NCBI GenBank assembly: GCA_965246835.1
Contig: CBDFFQ010000001.1
Location: 2,976,001-3,040,000, forward strand
Reading direction: 5' to 3'
Source: JANPPS01 sp965246835
GTDB taxonomy: Bacteria; Pseudomonadota; Alphaproteobacteria; Acetobacterales; Acetobacteraceae
DNA length: 64,000 nt
Positions 44,235 to 52,577 of this stretch are shown piece by piece (the first letter of the stretch is position 1; every line of letters starts with the position of its first letter). Position numbers and translations under genes: made by a program. A model generated the notes under the pieces. The model was not told the origin of the DNA. It was given only the letters and a program-made list of their open reading frames with translations, and ran no database searches.

Positions 44235-47150
44235 ATGCGGGGCGGACGCTGGGCAGTGGGCGGTGCGGCGGTGCTGGCGCTCCTGGTGGCGTGCATCTGG
44301 CTCGTGCCCGGCATGCTCGACTGGAACCGGTATCGCGACAGCATCGCCGCGCTGTTCGCGGCCGGGCTCGGGCGGCCGGTGCGGATCGAGGGCGACGTGA
44401 CGCTGCATCTGCTGCCGCAGCCGATCCTGACGGCCACGCGCATCACCATGGACGATACCGGGGATGGCGTTGTGTTGACGGCGCAGGAGCTGCGGCTGCG
44501 GGTCGGTCTCGGGCCGCTTTTGGCCGGGCAGGTGGATGCGCGGGACGTGGTCGTGCGCGGCGCCGATTTGCATCTGCCGTGGCCACCGGCGCCGGGCGCC
44601 CTGGCGCAGCGCCCGCCGGCCTGGCTCAAGGGATTGCAGGCCCGGCTGGAAGATAGCCGCATCACGATCGGCGGACTGGCGCTGACGGGGATCGAGGCGC
44701 GGGTCGCGACCGACCCCGAGACCGGCACGCTGTCCACCGGGGGCTCGGGCCGGCTGGGCGGGCGGGACTGGCGATTCCAGGCGCGGCTGGCGCGGCCGGG
44801 GCGGGACGGGGCGGCCGGGCTGGAGATCAGCCTCGATGGGCAAGACCGGCTCCGCGACACGGGCGGCGTGTTTTCCGGGCAGATCGGCGGCGACGGCGCC
44901 CTGGCCGGCCGGGTTTCGGGCCGCGGCACCGACCTGTCGCAGCTCCTGCAGGCCCCCGCGGTGCCGTGGAAGGCCGAGGGACGGCTGGGCGCCACGGCGG
45001 GCCTGGCCGTAGCCGACGAGCTCGCGGTCGAGATCGACGGCTCGCCCGCGCGGGGGGCTGTCGCGCTCCGGGTGACGCCGGAGCCGCGGCTCGATCTGGC
45101 GCTCGCGGCCGGGCGGCTCGATCTGGATGCGTGGCTGCCGGTGCTGATGCAGGGGCCGCAGCTGGGCATCCCGACCGGCATCGACCTGTCGGCGGAGGCG
45201 GCCGGGCTGGGCGGCGGCGTGGTGCGGCGGCTGCGGGGCGCATTCGACCTGGACGCGGCCGGTGTGACGATCCGAGAAATGACGGCGCTGCTGCCCGGCG
45301 ACGCCCCGATCACGCTGCGGGGCCGGATCCCGGGTAGCCCACCGGTCTTCGACGGCACGCTGCAGCTGCAATCCCCGGATTTCCGGGCGACCCTGGACTG
45401 GCTGCGGCGGCTCGTTCCCGCGGCGGGTGCCGGCGCCTTGCCGGTCAGCACGCCGCGCCGGGCGGAACTGGCCGGGCGTGTCGTGATCGGTCAGGGCCAG
45501 GCGGCCTTTCAGGATGTCCAGGGTCAGCTGGACGGGGCGGCCATGACGGGATCGGGCATGATCCGGGCCCGGCCACGCCCGGGGTTCACGGCGTCCGTTC
45601 AGCTGGCCCGGCTGATCGTGGACCCATGGCTGCCGGAAGCAGGGCGGCTCGATACACCGTCCGGTCTGGCCGATCTGCTGGCCCGGTTGACGACCGTGGA
45701 CGCGGACCTCCGGCTCCAGGTCGCGCAGGCGGAGTGGCGGGGGTGGCCGGTCGGCAATGCCGGGCTCGAGCTCCAGGCGGAGGCCGGGCGGGTCATGGTC
45801 CGGCGGGTGGAGGGGACGCTCTTGGGCGTGAAGGTGGCGGCCTCGGGCGGCCTGGCGGGGTCGGAGGGCGGCGGCGTGCGGCTGGCGGATGTCCGCGTCG
45901 AGATGGCGACGCCCAATCTGGACGCGGTCCGCGGCGCCCTGCCGGCCGAGTGGCAGAAGCGTCTCGGCATGGTGCGGGGCGCCGGCAGTGCATTGCTGCT
46001 GCTTGCGGGCCCTGCCGAGGCGGTGCAGGCCCGGCTGTCGGCCGAGATCGGCGATCTTCGCCTCGAGGCGCAGCCGACGGTCAATCTGGCCATCCGACGG
46101 TGGTCGGGACCGCTCACGGTCCGGCATCCCGGGGCGCCGCGCTTTTTGGATGCGGCGGGTTTCGGCAACACCGTGGCCTGGCTCGGGGATGGGTCCCTTT
46201 CTGCCTTGGCGCAGGTCACGGCGGCGCCGGGGCGGATCGCGGTGGATGGGCTTGACCTGGCGGCAGGCTCCCTGCGCGCGCGGGGGCAGCTCGTGCTGGA
46301 GGGCAGCCCGATGCCGACCGGGGTGACGGGCAGCATCGTGGCCGAGATCCTGCCGCTGCCGCTCCCCTATGCCTTTTCGCCCGAGCCCCTCCCCATCGAC
46401 ATGCTGCTGGGGCGCCGGGCGGATGTCCGGATCGAGGCGGGCGAGGTCCTGCTGGGCCAGGCGCCTGCCCTGCGGGACTTTGCGGCGCACCTCGTGCTGC
46501 AGGACGGCGTCGTGCGATTGAACCAGGTCATCGCCGCGGTCGATGGCGGAAAGCTTACGGGTGCAGCCACCCTGGATGCCGCGCGCGATCCGCCGGTCAT
46601 CACGCTGCAGGCCGATGTCGCCGGGGTCGCGCTGACCGCGCCACCTGCTGGCAGACCGCCCGTCGATGTCGCGGCAGGCGTCGCGGACGCGTCCCTGAAG
46701 CTGACTGCGGCAGGGTATAGCCCGGCTGCGCTGCTGGCGACGCTGAGCGGTCCCGTTCGGATCGACGTGCGGGATGGAGTCATGAGCGGCATCGACCTAC
46801 CGGCGGCGGCGGCGGCGCTGAGTGAACGCGATGCAGGGCGCGTCAGTGCTCAGATGCGCCAGGCCCTCATGGGTGGAGCCAGCCCGTTCGAGCGGCTCAA
46901 CCTGACGTTGGGCTTCTCGCGCGGGGTGGCGCGCGTGGATGGCGCCTTGGCCGGGCCGGCCGGGGATGCGCAGATCGCCGGCGCGCTCGATATGCCTGGC
47001 ACCTCGGTCGATCTTCGGCTCGCGCTGCGGCCGGTAGGGCCTGACACGGAGCGGCCGGAGATCGGCCTGCGTCTCAACGGCCCGTGGTCGAACCCGGCGC
47101 GCACGCCCGAGCTGGCGGCGCTGTCCCGCTGGCTGGCGGAGCGGCCCTGA
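44235..47150 (+). CDS. AsmA family envelope protein
   Basis: This 971-residue protein has one N-terminal membrane helix (VGGAAVLALLVACIWLVP), then LDWNRYRDSIAALFAAGLGRPVRIEGDVTLHLLPQP, the AsmA opening that leads into a long repeating beta-groove. AsmA-like proteins bridge inner and outer membrane and are linked to phospholipid transport. The C-terminal AsmA_2-like portion (VDGALAGPAGDAQIAGALDMPGTSVDLRLALRP) is present. I start at the ATG at 44235, which has GGAGGG six bases before it. It is a single gene. Its link to the mlaAC genes elsewhere in the window is only thematic. Confidence 0.9.
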   Translation: MRGGRWAVGGAAVLALLVACIWLVPGMLDWNRYRDSIAALFAAGLGRPVRIEGDVTLHLLPQPILTATRITMDDTGDGVVLTAQELRLRVGLGPLLAGQVDARDVVVRGADLHLPWPPAPGALAQRPPAWLKGLQARLEDSRITIGGLALTGIEARVATDPETGTLSTGGSGRLGGRDWRFQARLARPGRDGAAGLEISLDGQDRLRDTGGVFSGQIGGDGALAGRVSGRGTDLSQLLQAPAVPWKAEGRLGATAGLAVADELAVEIDGSPARGAVALRVTPEPRLDLALAAGRLDLDAWLPVLMQGPQLGIPTGIDLSAEAAGLGGGVVRRLRGAFDLDAAGVTIREMTALLPGDAPITLRGRIPGSPPVFDGTLQLQSPDFRATLDWLRRLVPAAGAGALPVSTPRRAELAGRVVIGQGQAAFQDVQGQLDGAAMTGSGMIRARPRPGFTASVQLARLIVDPWLPEAGRLDTPSGLADLLARLTTVDADLRLQVAQAEWRGWPVGNAGLELQAEAGRVMVRRVEGTLLGVKVAASGGLAGSEGGGVRLADVRVEMATPNLDAVRGALPAEWQKRLGMVRGAGSALLLLAGPAEAVQARLSAEIGDLRLEAQPTVNLAIRRWSGPLTVRHPGAPRFLDAAGFGNTVAWLGDGSLSALAQVTAAPGRIAVDGLDLAAGSLRARGQLVLEGSPMPTGVTGSIVAEILPLPLPYAFSPEPLPIDMLLGRRADVRIEAGEVLLGQAPALRDFAAHLVLQDGVVRLNQVIAAVDGGKLTGAATLDAARDPPVITLQADVAGVALTAPPAGRPPVDVAAGVADASLKLTAAGYSPAALLATLSGPVRIDVRDGVMSGIDLPAAAAALSERDAGRVSAQMRQALMGGASPFERLNLTLGFSRGVARVDGALAGPAGDAQIAGALDMPGTSVDLRLALRPVGPDTERPEIGLRLNGPWSNPARTPELAALSRWLAERP

Positions 47151-47165
47151 GGCCATTCACCATGT

Positions 47166-47345
47166 TCAGTGGTGCGGGCCGTCCAGCACGGCATACATCA
47201 GCGTCAGCAGCCCGGCCGCGGCATCGGCATGGCCGGAGCGATCGGCTTCCTGCGCCAGGGTGATCATACGGTCCGCCAGTTGGAGCGGGCTGGGGCCGGC
47301 GCTATGACGAGGGTCGGCGGCGTAAGCGGTGGAGTGGGCGAGCAT
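47166..47345 (-). CDS. Small hypothetical protein (59 aa)
   Basis: This short gene encodes MLAHSTAYAADPRHSAGPS, then PLQLADRMITLAQEADRSG and HADAAAGLLTLMYAVLDGPHH. I see no known domain; the second half looks like one or two amphipathic helices. Support for it being real is a strong AGGAGA seven bases before the ATG, G+C-typical codon use, and a compact fit between asmA (convergent) and the next small gene. Function unknown. Confidence 0.6.
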   Translation of the reverse strand: MLAHSTAYAADPRHSAGPSPLQLADRMITLAQEADRSGHADAAAGLLTLMYAVLDGPHH

Positions 47346-47416
47346 GATGTTTTCTCCTGCAACACGCGGCGGGGTGGCCGCGGGGGCATCATGCAGGACC
47401 GTACCTTGCGAAAAGC

Positions 47417-47623
47417 TTAAGGCCGGGCGCGCAATGCGACGATTCTGAGCGAAGAAGCCAATTTTTCTTCCGGGGACCGCCCTGCATCGACGGATGCGAC
47501 CAGAATCGACAGCAAAACCTGCCGCTGAGCCGCCTCCTGCTCCAAGGCGGCCCAGAACTCCGGCTCCAGGGCCACGCTCGTGCGATGCCCGGCCAGCGTG
47601 AAGCTGCGTTTTTCCAACCTCAT
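47417..47623 (-). CDS. Ribbon-helix-helix domain protein
   Basis: This 68-residue protein from the ATG at 47623 has the sequence KRSFTLAGHRTSVALEPEFWAALEQEAAQ, typical of the RHH_4 family of small ribbon-helix-helix proteins. Such proteins usually bind DNA as dimers, though targets are mostly unknown. An upstream in-frame ATG (47671) would add 16 residues derived partly from the neighbouring repeat and is less likely. It lies downstream of fumC, separated by a palindromic repeat. Confidence 0.8.
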   Translation of the reverse strand: MRLEKRSFTLAGHRTSVALEPEFWAALEQEAAQRQVLLSILVASVDAGRSPEEKLASSLRIVALRARP

Positions 47624-47677
47624 GGGCCGCCCGCTTTTTGTGCCGGGACTGGACGCCAATGAGCTGTCCATGAAGCT

Positions 47678-47763
47678 GTCATTGCGAGCCCCTTGGCGAA
47701 GCAATCCAGGGGTGACATGCGCGCCTTTTTACCCCTGGATTGCTTCGCTGCGCTCGCAATGAC
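47678..47763. repeat. REP-type hairpin, family B copy 1
   Basis: Long imperfect inverted repeat: GTCATTGCGAGC ... GAAGCAATCCAGGGGT on one side and ACCCCTGGATTGCTTC ... GCTCGCAATGAC on the other, with a short T-rich centre. It lies 33 bp after the fumC stop and may end that transcript. A second copy is at 54564-54650. Confidence 0.9.
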
Positions 47764-47796
47764 GGTGGAAAGGGTGGTCCCATCCGAGCTCTGGTA

Positions 47797-49197
47797 TCAC
47801 TCACCCAGCGTGGCGCCGGGCCGGGTCATGTCGGCGGGGCGGACCCAGCGGTCGAAATCTTCCGGCGTCACGAACCCGAGCTGCGCCGCCGCATCCCGCA
47901 AGGTCAGGTTTTCCGCCAGCGCCAGCTTGCCGATGCGCACCGCCTTGTCGTAGCCGATGCGTGGGTTGAGTGCCGTCACCAGCATCAGGGACTTCGCCAG
48001 GTTCTCGGCGATGCGCTCCCGGTTTGGCTCGATCTTGTCCACCATGTTGGTGGCAAAGCTCTCCGCCGCGTCCGCCAGCAGCGCGCAGGATTGCAGCACG
48101 TTGTGGATGATCAAGGGCTTGAATACGTTGAGCTCGAGGAAGCTCTGAGCGGCGCCCACGGTCACCGCGACATGGTTGCCCATCACCTGGGCGCACACCA
48201 TCGTCAGCGCCTCGCACTGGGTCGGGTTGGTCTTGCCCGGCATGATGGACGAGCTGAGCCCATCCGCCGGCACCACCAGCTCCGACAGGCCGGAGCGCGG
48301 GCCCGAGCCCAGCAGGCGGATATCGTTGCCGAGCTTGTTGAGGCTGACCGCCAGCACGTTCAGCACGCCCGACAGCTCGACGAAGGCGTCATGCGCACCC
48401 ATGCCCTCAAACTTGTCGGGGTTGGGCGTGAAGGCGAGACCGGTGAAGGCGGCCAGGCGCTCGCAGAACGCTCGGTCGAACCCGGCATGACGGTTGAGCC
48501 CGGTGCCGACCGCCGTGCCCCCCTGCGGCACGCTGAGCAGGCGGGGCAGGGCGCCGTCGAGCCTGATGAGGCCGAGCTCGACCTGCCGGGCCCAGGCACC
48601 GAACTCCTGCCCCAAGGTGACCGGCACCGCGTCCATCATGTGGGTGCGGCCGACCTTCACGAGCGACGCCCACTCCGCGGCGCGGGCGGCGAGGCTGGCG
48701 TGCAGCGTGCGCAAGGCCGGCTGCAGGCGATGCACCACGGCTTCGGCGGCGGCGATGTGCATCATAGTCGGAAAGCTGTCGTTGCTGGATTGGCCGCGGT
48801 TGACGTGGTCGTTGGGGTGGATGGGCGTGCGGCTGCCGCGGGGCTGGCCCAGCGCCTCGTTGGCGGCGGTCGCGATCACCTCGTTGGCGTTCATGTTGGT
48901 CTGCGTGCCGGAACCGGTCTGCCAAACGGGCAGTGGGAACTCGGCATCCATCGTGCCGGCGGCGATCCGGGCGGCGGCGGCGGCGATCGGGGCGGCCAAC
49001 TCGGCGGTAAGCTCGCCCAGCGCCTGATTGGCCTCGGCCGCCGCCTGTTTTTGCAGGCCTACGGCGCGGATCAGGCCCGGCGGAAACCGCTCCGTCCCGA
49101 TGCGGAACAGCCGGCGGGCGCGCTCCGTCTGCGGACCCCAGAGCCGGTCCTGGTCGATGTCGATGCTGCCGAGCGAGTCGGTTTCGGTGCGGGTCAT
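47797..49197 (-). CDS. fumC: Class II fumarate hydratase
   Basis: This 466-residue iron-independent fumarase interconverts fumarate and malate in the TCA cycle. Family motifs are GSGTQTNMNANEVIA, HPNDHVNRGQSSNDSFPT, VGRTHMMDAVPVTLGQE and the signature GSSIMPGKTNP. I start at the ATG at 49197, which overlaps the queG stop (ATGA); an in-frame start at 49233 adds 12 unlike residues. A class I fumarase is also encoded in this window. Confidence 0.97.
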   Translation of the reverse strand: MTRTETDSLGSIDIDQDRLWGPQTERARRLFRIGTERFPPGLIRAVGLQKQAAAEANQALGELTAELAAPIAAAAARIAAGTMDAEFPLPVWQTGSGTQTNMNANEVIATAANEALGQPRGSRTPIHPNDHVNRGQSSNDSFPTMMHIAAAEAVVHRLQPALRTLHASLAARAAEWASLVKVGRTHMMDAVPVTLGQEFGAWARQVELGLIRLDGALPRLLSVPQGGTAVGTGLNRHAGFDRAFCERLAAFTGLAFTPNPDKFEGMGAHDAFVELSGVLNVLAVSLNKLGNDIRLLGSGPRSGLSELVVPADGLSSSIMPGKTNPTQCEALTMVCAQVMGNHVAVTVGAAQSFLELNVFKPLIIHNVLQSCALLADAAESFATNMVDKIEPNRERIAENLAKSLMLVTALNPRIGYDKAVRIGKLALAENLTLRDAAAQLGFVTPEDFDRWVRPADMTRPGATLGE

Positions 49198-50264
49198 GTG
49201 GGGCCTCCGGTGTCTAAACGCGTGAGGGCCCATTGGGCTGCTTCGGCCACGACGGGGTTGGGATCGGCGGTGAGGGCCGCGGCGGCGGGGCGGAGCGCGG
49301 GGTCTCCCGAATTGCCGATCGCAGTCAGCACGTTGCGCACGAAGCGGTCGCGCCCGATGCGCTTCACGGGCCCGCCGGCGAACCGCGCCCGGAACCCGGC
49401 ATCGTCCAGCGCCGCCAGGTCCGCCAGCTCCGGCGCCCGCAGATCGTCCCGCGCCCGCAGCTTGTCCGGCGTGTGCGCGGCCTGCGCGAACCGGTTCCAG
49501 GGGCAGACGGCCAGGCAGTCGTCGCAGCCATAGATGCGATTGCCCATCAAGGGCCGCAGATCATGCGGGATGGGGCCTTGGTGCTCGATGGTGAGATACG
49601 AGATGCAGCGTGTGGCATCGAGGCGGTAGGGCGCGGGGAATGCCGAAGTGGGGCACACATCGAGGCAGCGCGTGCAGGTGCCGCAATGGTCTTCGCCGGG
49701 CGGGTCCGGCGGCAGGTCGAGCGTGGTCATGATTTCGCCCAGGAACAGCCAGGAGCCGTGCGCGCGGGAGACCAAATTGGTGTGCTTGCCCTGCCAGCCG
49801 AGCCCGGCCTGCTGTGCCAGCGGCTTCTCCATGACGGGTGCCGTGTCCACGAACACTTTTATGCGTGGCCCGAACCGGCTGGCGATGAAGGCGCCGAGGT
49901 GCTTCAGCATGCCTTTGACGATGTCATGGTAGTCACGATGCCGGGCATAGACGGAGATGGCGCCGCGGTCGCGTTGGTCGAGGACGGCGAGCGGGTCGTC
50001 ATCGGGCGCGTAGGACAGGCCGAGGGCGATGACGGTTCGGGCTTCGGGCCAGAGTGCCTGCGGCTGCGCCCGCTGCTCGGCGCGGTCGGCCAACCACCCC
50101 ATATCCCCGTAGTGGCCGGCGGCGAGGAAGGCGGCGAGCCTGGTGCGGGCCTCGGGTCCTAACGTCGCGGGTGCGAAGCCGATGGCGTGGAAGCCAAGGG
50201 AGAGCGCCTTGGTGCGGATGACGGCTTTGATTGCGCCGGATCCAACTGCCCTTGGGCCGGCCAT
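49194..50264 (-). CDS. queG: Epoxyqueuosine reductase QueG
   Basis: This 356-residue cobalamin- and iron-sulfur-dependent enzyme carries out the last step of queuosine synthesis on tRNA. The catalytic region has VFVDTAPVMEKPLAQQAGLGWQGKH. Two [4Fe-4S] motifs follow: CGTCTRCLDVCP and CDDCLAVCPWN with the intervening Cys in DATRCISYLT. A C-terminal HEAT-like repeat is present (VLTAIGNSGDPAL). It overlaps fumC downstream. The toxin-antitoxin pair lies between it and queF. Confidence 0.96.
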   Translation of the reverse strand: MAGPRAVGSGAIKAVIRTKALSLGFHAIGFAPATLGPEARTRLAAFLAAGHYGDMGWLADRAEQRAQPQALWPEARTVIALGLSYAPDDDPLAVLDQRDRGAISVYARHRDYHDIVKGMLKHLGAFIASRFGPRIKVFVDTAPVMEKPLAQQAGLGWQGKHTNLVSRAHGSWLFLGEIMTTLDLPPDPPGEDHCGTCTRCLDVCPTSAFPAPYRLDATRCISYLTIEHQGPIPHDLRPLMGNRIYGCDDCLAVCPWNRFAQAAHTPDKLRARDDLRAPELADLAALDDAGFRARFAGGPVKRIGRDRFVRNVLTAIGNSGDPALRPAAAALTADPNPVVAEAAQWALTRLDTGGPT

Positions 50265-50291
50265 GCCGTTCGCTGCGTCAGACCGAAACCA

Positions 50292-50615
50292 TCACCCCGG
50301 CCGCCTGTTCAGATTTTGGCGCCGCTTGAGTGCGCGCTGCATGGTGGCCCGAAGGACCTTGTTCATTCGAGCCTGATATTCAGGACCTTGTGACCGAAAC
50401 CAGTTAAGTACGTCGGTGTCCACGTGCAAGCTCGCCGAATCTTCGACAGGCCGGTGGTATTTACCTCGCACCGCTTTGCTCCAGTCCAAGGCTTCAGGAG
50501 CGTCAGGATCGGTCAGATCGATCTCATGATCTGGCATGGCCGCCGCCGCCCTCAGCTGTCTCGTCAATTCGTCGGAGATCTCAGGACTCTGAAGCTTAGG
50601 GCTTTCCTTCCTCAT
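50292..50615 (-). CDS. brnA: BrnA family antitoxin
   Basis: This 107-residue protein is partner to the BrnT toxin gene upstream. The C-terminal half VDTDVLNWFRSQGPEYQARMNKVLRATM is the BrnA ribbon-helix-helix region that binds DNA and represses the operon. I start at the ATG at 50615, with AAGGAAG upstream; an ATG at 50630 is also in frame. It overlaps brnT by 20 bp, the usual toxin-first order for this family. Its G+C is visibly lower than the flanking que genes. Confidence 0.88.
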   Translation of the reverse strand: MRKESPKLQSPEISDELTRQLRAAAAMPDHEIDLTDPDAPEALDWSKAVRGKYHRPVEDSASLHVDTDVLNWFRSQGPEYQARMNKVLRATMQRALKRRQNLNRRPG

Positions 50616-50880
50616 ACATCTTCCTTTCATATCTTGTTGCTCGCCTCACGCTGATGATCCGCCCGAGGCTATCCTCTGTCGGGTCTGTGTGCACAACGAA
50701 CAACAGGGCGATTCCGCCGGCGTGGCCTACAGTTCGCTGACGATCTTCCTCCGCATGATCATCCGGCTCTGACACGGCATAGAGGTCGCCTTCCAGAACC
50801 AGCACGCCGGCTTCGAGCGATAGACCATGCTTAACCCGGTTGCTGGCATCTTTGACAGGATCCCAAGTCCAGCGTGGCAC
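50596..50880 (-). CDS. brnT: BrnT family toxin
   Basis: This 94-residue RelE-fold ribonuclease toxin starts with MPRWTWDPVKDASNRVKHGLS and ends with GRIISVRRATRYERKMYEEGKP; both ends are the conserved BrnT blocks that hold the basic active-site residues. I start at the GTG at 50880, eight bases after the queF stop; a longer in-frame start at 50934 overlaps queF. With brnA it forms a type II toxin-antitoxin module. The lower G+C suggests acquisition by transfer. Confidence 0.88.
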   Translation of the reverse strand: MPRWTWDPVKDASNRVKHGLSLEAGVLVLEGDLYAVSEPDDHAEEDRQRTVGHAGGIALLFVVHTDPTEDSLGRIISVRRATRYERKMYEEGKP

Positions 50881-50888
50881 TGCAAGAC

Positions 50889-51347
50889 TCACCCCCGGCC
50901 CCGATACCCCGGCACACCCTGATCGGGGATCCACACCTCGGCGGGCGGCTTGCCGGTTTGCCAGAACACGTCGATCGGGATGCCACCCCTAGGATACCAG
51001 TAGGCGCCGAGCCGCAGCCAGCGGGGCGTCAGCAGGTCCACCAGCCGTTCGCCCACATGCATCGAACATGCCTCATGGAACGCGCCGTGATTGCGGAAAC
51101 TGGCCAGGAACAGTTTCAGCGACTTGCTTTCCACGATCCACTCGTCGGGCACGTAGTCGATCACGATATGCGCGAAATCCGGCTGGCCGGTGAGGGGGCA
51201 GAGGGAGGTGAACTCCGGGCATACGAAGCGCACCAGATAGTCCTGCTTCGGGTGCGGGTTCTGCACGCGCTCCATGATCGCCTCGTCCGGGGAGGCCGGG
51301 ATCAGGGTGGGGGCGCCGAGCTGGCTGAGGGTGCTGTAGTCGCTCAC
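50889..51347 (-). CDS. queF: NADPH-dependent 7-cyano-7-deazaguanine reductase QueF
   Basis: This 152-residue enzyme reduces the nitrile of preQ0 to preQ1, the base inserted by Tgt. It is the short, single-domain form. Visible are FVCPEFTSLCPLTGQPDFAHIVIDY with the catalytic Cys, the ESKSLKLFLASFRNHGAFHE substrate motif and PRWLRLGAYWYPRGGIPIDVF. It begins at a GTG overlapping the tgt stop (GTGA) with AAGGAGA upstream. Confidence 0.96.
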   Translation of the reverse strand: MSDYSTLSQLGAPTLIPASPDEAIMERVQNPHPKQDYLVRFVCPEFTSLCPLTGQPDFAHIVIDYVPDEWIVESKSLKLFLASFRNHGAFHEACSMHVGERLVDLLTPRWLRLGAYWYPRGGIPIDVFWQTGKPPAEVWIPDQGVPGYRGRG

Positions 51348-52459
51348 GCCGGGTCTCCTTGTTGCCAACGGGCGCGAATGTCGGCGGCATGGGCCGGGGC
51401 GCGCCGGTCCACAATTGCGATGCGCAGGCCCTGCATCAAGGACTGATAGTACGTAAGATTGTGCTGGGTCAGCAGCATGGGGCCCAGCATCTCGTTGCAG
51501 CGGAACAAATGATGCAGATAGGCCCGGCTGTGCCGCGTGCAGGCGAGGCAGGCGCAGGCGGGGTCGAGCGGGCGGGTATCGTCCGCATGACGCGCGTTGC
51601 GGAGGTTGATCACGCCGCGGGACGTGAAGCCCCGCGCGGTGCGCCCGGCGCGCGTCGGCATCACGCAGTCGAACATGTCGATCCCGCGCAGGACGGAGGC
51701 CACGAGGTCGTCGGGGGTGCCGACGCCCATCAAGTAGCGCGGCTTGTCGGCCGGCAGGTTCGGCACCGTCGCGTCCAGCACGTCCAGCATCATGGCCTGC
51801 CCTTCGCCGACCGCGAGGCCGCCCACGGCGTAGCCCTCGAACCCGATCGTGGTCAGCGCCTCGACCGAGCGGGCGCGGAGCTCCGGATAGACGCCGCCCT
51901 GGACAATGCCGAACTGCGCGTATCCGGGCCGGGCCACGAAGGCCGCCCGGCTGCGGGCCGCCCAGCGCATCGAGAGCGCCATGCTGGCCTCGGCCTGCTC
52001 GGGCGTCGCGGGGAAGGGGGTGCACTCGTCCAGCACCATGGTGATCGTGGCGTCGAGCTGGTGCTGGATGGCCGTGGCGCTCTCGGGCGTGAGGCGGTGG
52101 GCGCTGCCATCGAGGTGGCTTTGAAAGGTGACGCCGTTTTCGTCGAGCTTGCGCAGGCCCGCGAGCGACATGATCTGGAATCCGCCACTATCGGTGAGGA
52201 TGGGGCCGGGCCAGTCCATGAGGCGATGCAGGCCGCCCAGGCGCTCGACGCGGTCGGCGCCGGGGCGGAGCATGAGGTGGTAGGTGTTGCCCAGCACGAT
52301 CCCGGCGCCCGTTCCGCGCACCTGGTCCATGGTCATCGCCTTCACGGTGCCGGCGGTGCCGACGGGCATGAAGGTGGGGGTGTCGACGGGGCCGTGCGCG
52401 GTGTGGAGCGTGCCGGCGCGGGCGGGGCCGTCGGTGGCCGTGAGGGTGTGGGTGAACAT
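51344..52459 (-). CDS. tgt: tRNA-guanine transglycosylase
   Basis: This 371-residue enzyme exchanges guanine 34 of Asp, Asn, His and Tyr tRNAs for preQ1. Motifs are TPTFMPVGTAGTVKAM, LTDSGGFQIMSL, VGGLAVGEG, DMFDCVMPTRAGRTA (nucleophile Asp) and the zinc site CACLACTRHSRAYLHH. I start at the ATG at 52459; the ribosome site (GGGGGAAG) directly borders the arm of a family A repeat. Confidence 0.97.
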   Translation of the reverse strand: MFTHTLTATDGPARAGTLHTAHGPVDTPTFMPVGTAGTVKAMTMDQVRGTGAGIVLGNTYHLMLRPGADRVERLGGLHRLMDWPGPILTDSGGFQIMSLAGLRKLDENGVTFQSHLDGSAHRLTPESATAIQHQLDATITMVLDECTPFPATPEQAEASMALSMRWAARSRAAFVARPGYAQFGIVQGGVYPELRARSVEALTTIGFEGYAVGGLAVGEGQAMMLDVLDATVPNLPADKPRYLMGVGTPDDLVASVLRGIDMFDCVMPTRAGRTARGFTSRGVINLRNARHADDTRPLDPACACLACTRHSRAYLHHLFRCNEMLGPMLLTQHNLTYYQSLMQGLRIAIVDRRAPAHAADIRARWQQGDPA

Positions 52460-52470
52460 CACTTGCTTCC

Positions 52471-52567
52471 CCCTCTCCCGCTGGCGGGAGAGGGTGTGAC
52501 GACACTCGCCATCCACCGCCTAGGTGACTCCACCCTCACCCAACCCTCTCCCGCCAGCGGGAGAGGG
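52471..52567. repeat. Nested palindromic repeat, family A copy 4
   Basis: It lies between queA and tgt and has both terminal hairpins (CCCTCTCCCGCTGGCGGGAG and CCCTCTCCCGCCAGCGGGAG). The left inner arm is changed and the centre is different from other copies. Its tgt-side edge, read on the minus strand as GAGAGGGGGAAGC, is the likely tgt ribosome site. Confidence 0.9.
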
Positions 52568-52577
52568 CTCTTGGCCG

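Noticed and set aside
42034..44400. Frames running through the RNase P RNA gene, including one of 680 residues
   Set aside because: They cross the structured rnpB gene and the ampD and djlA genes on the opposite strand, with no recognisable protein features.
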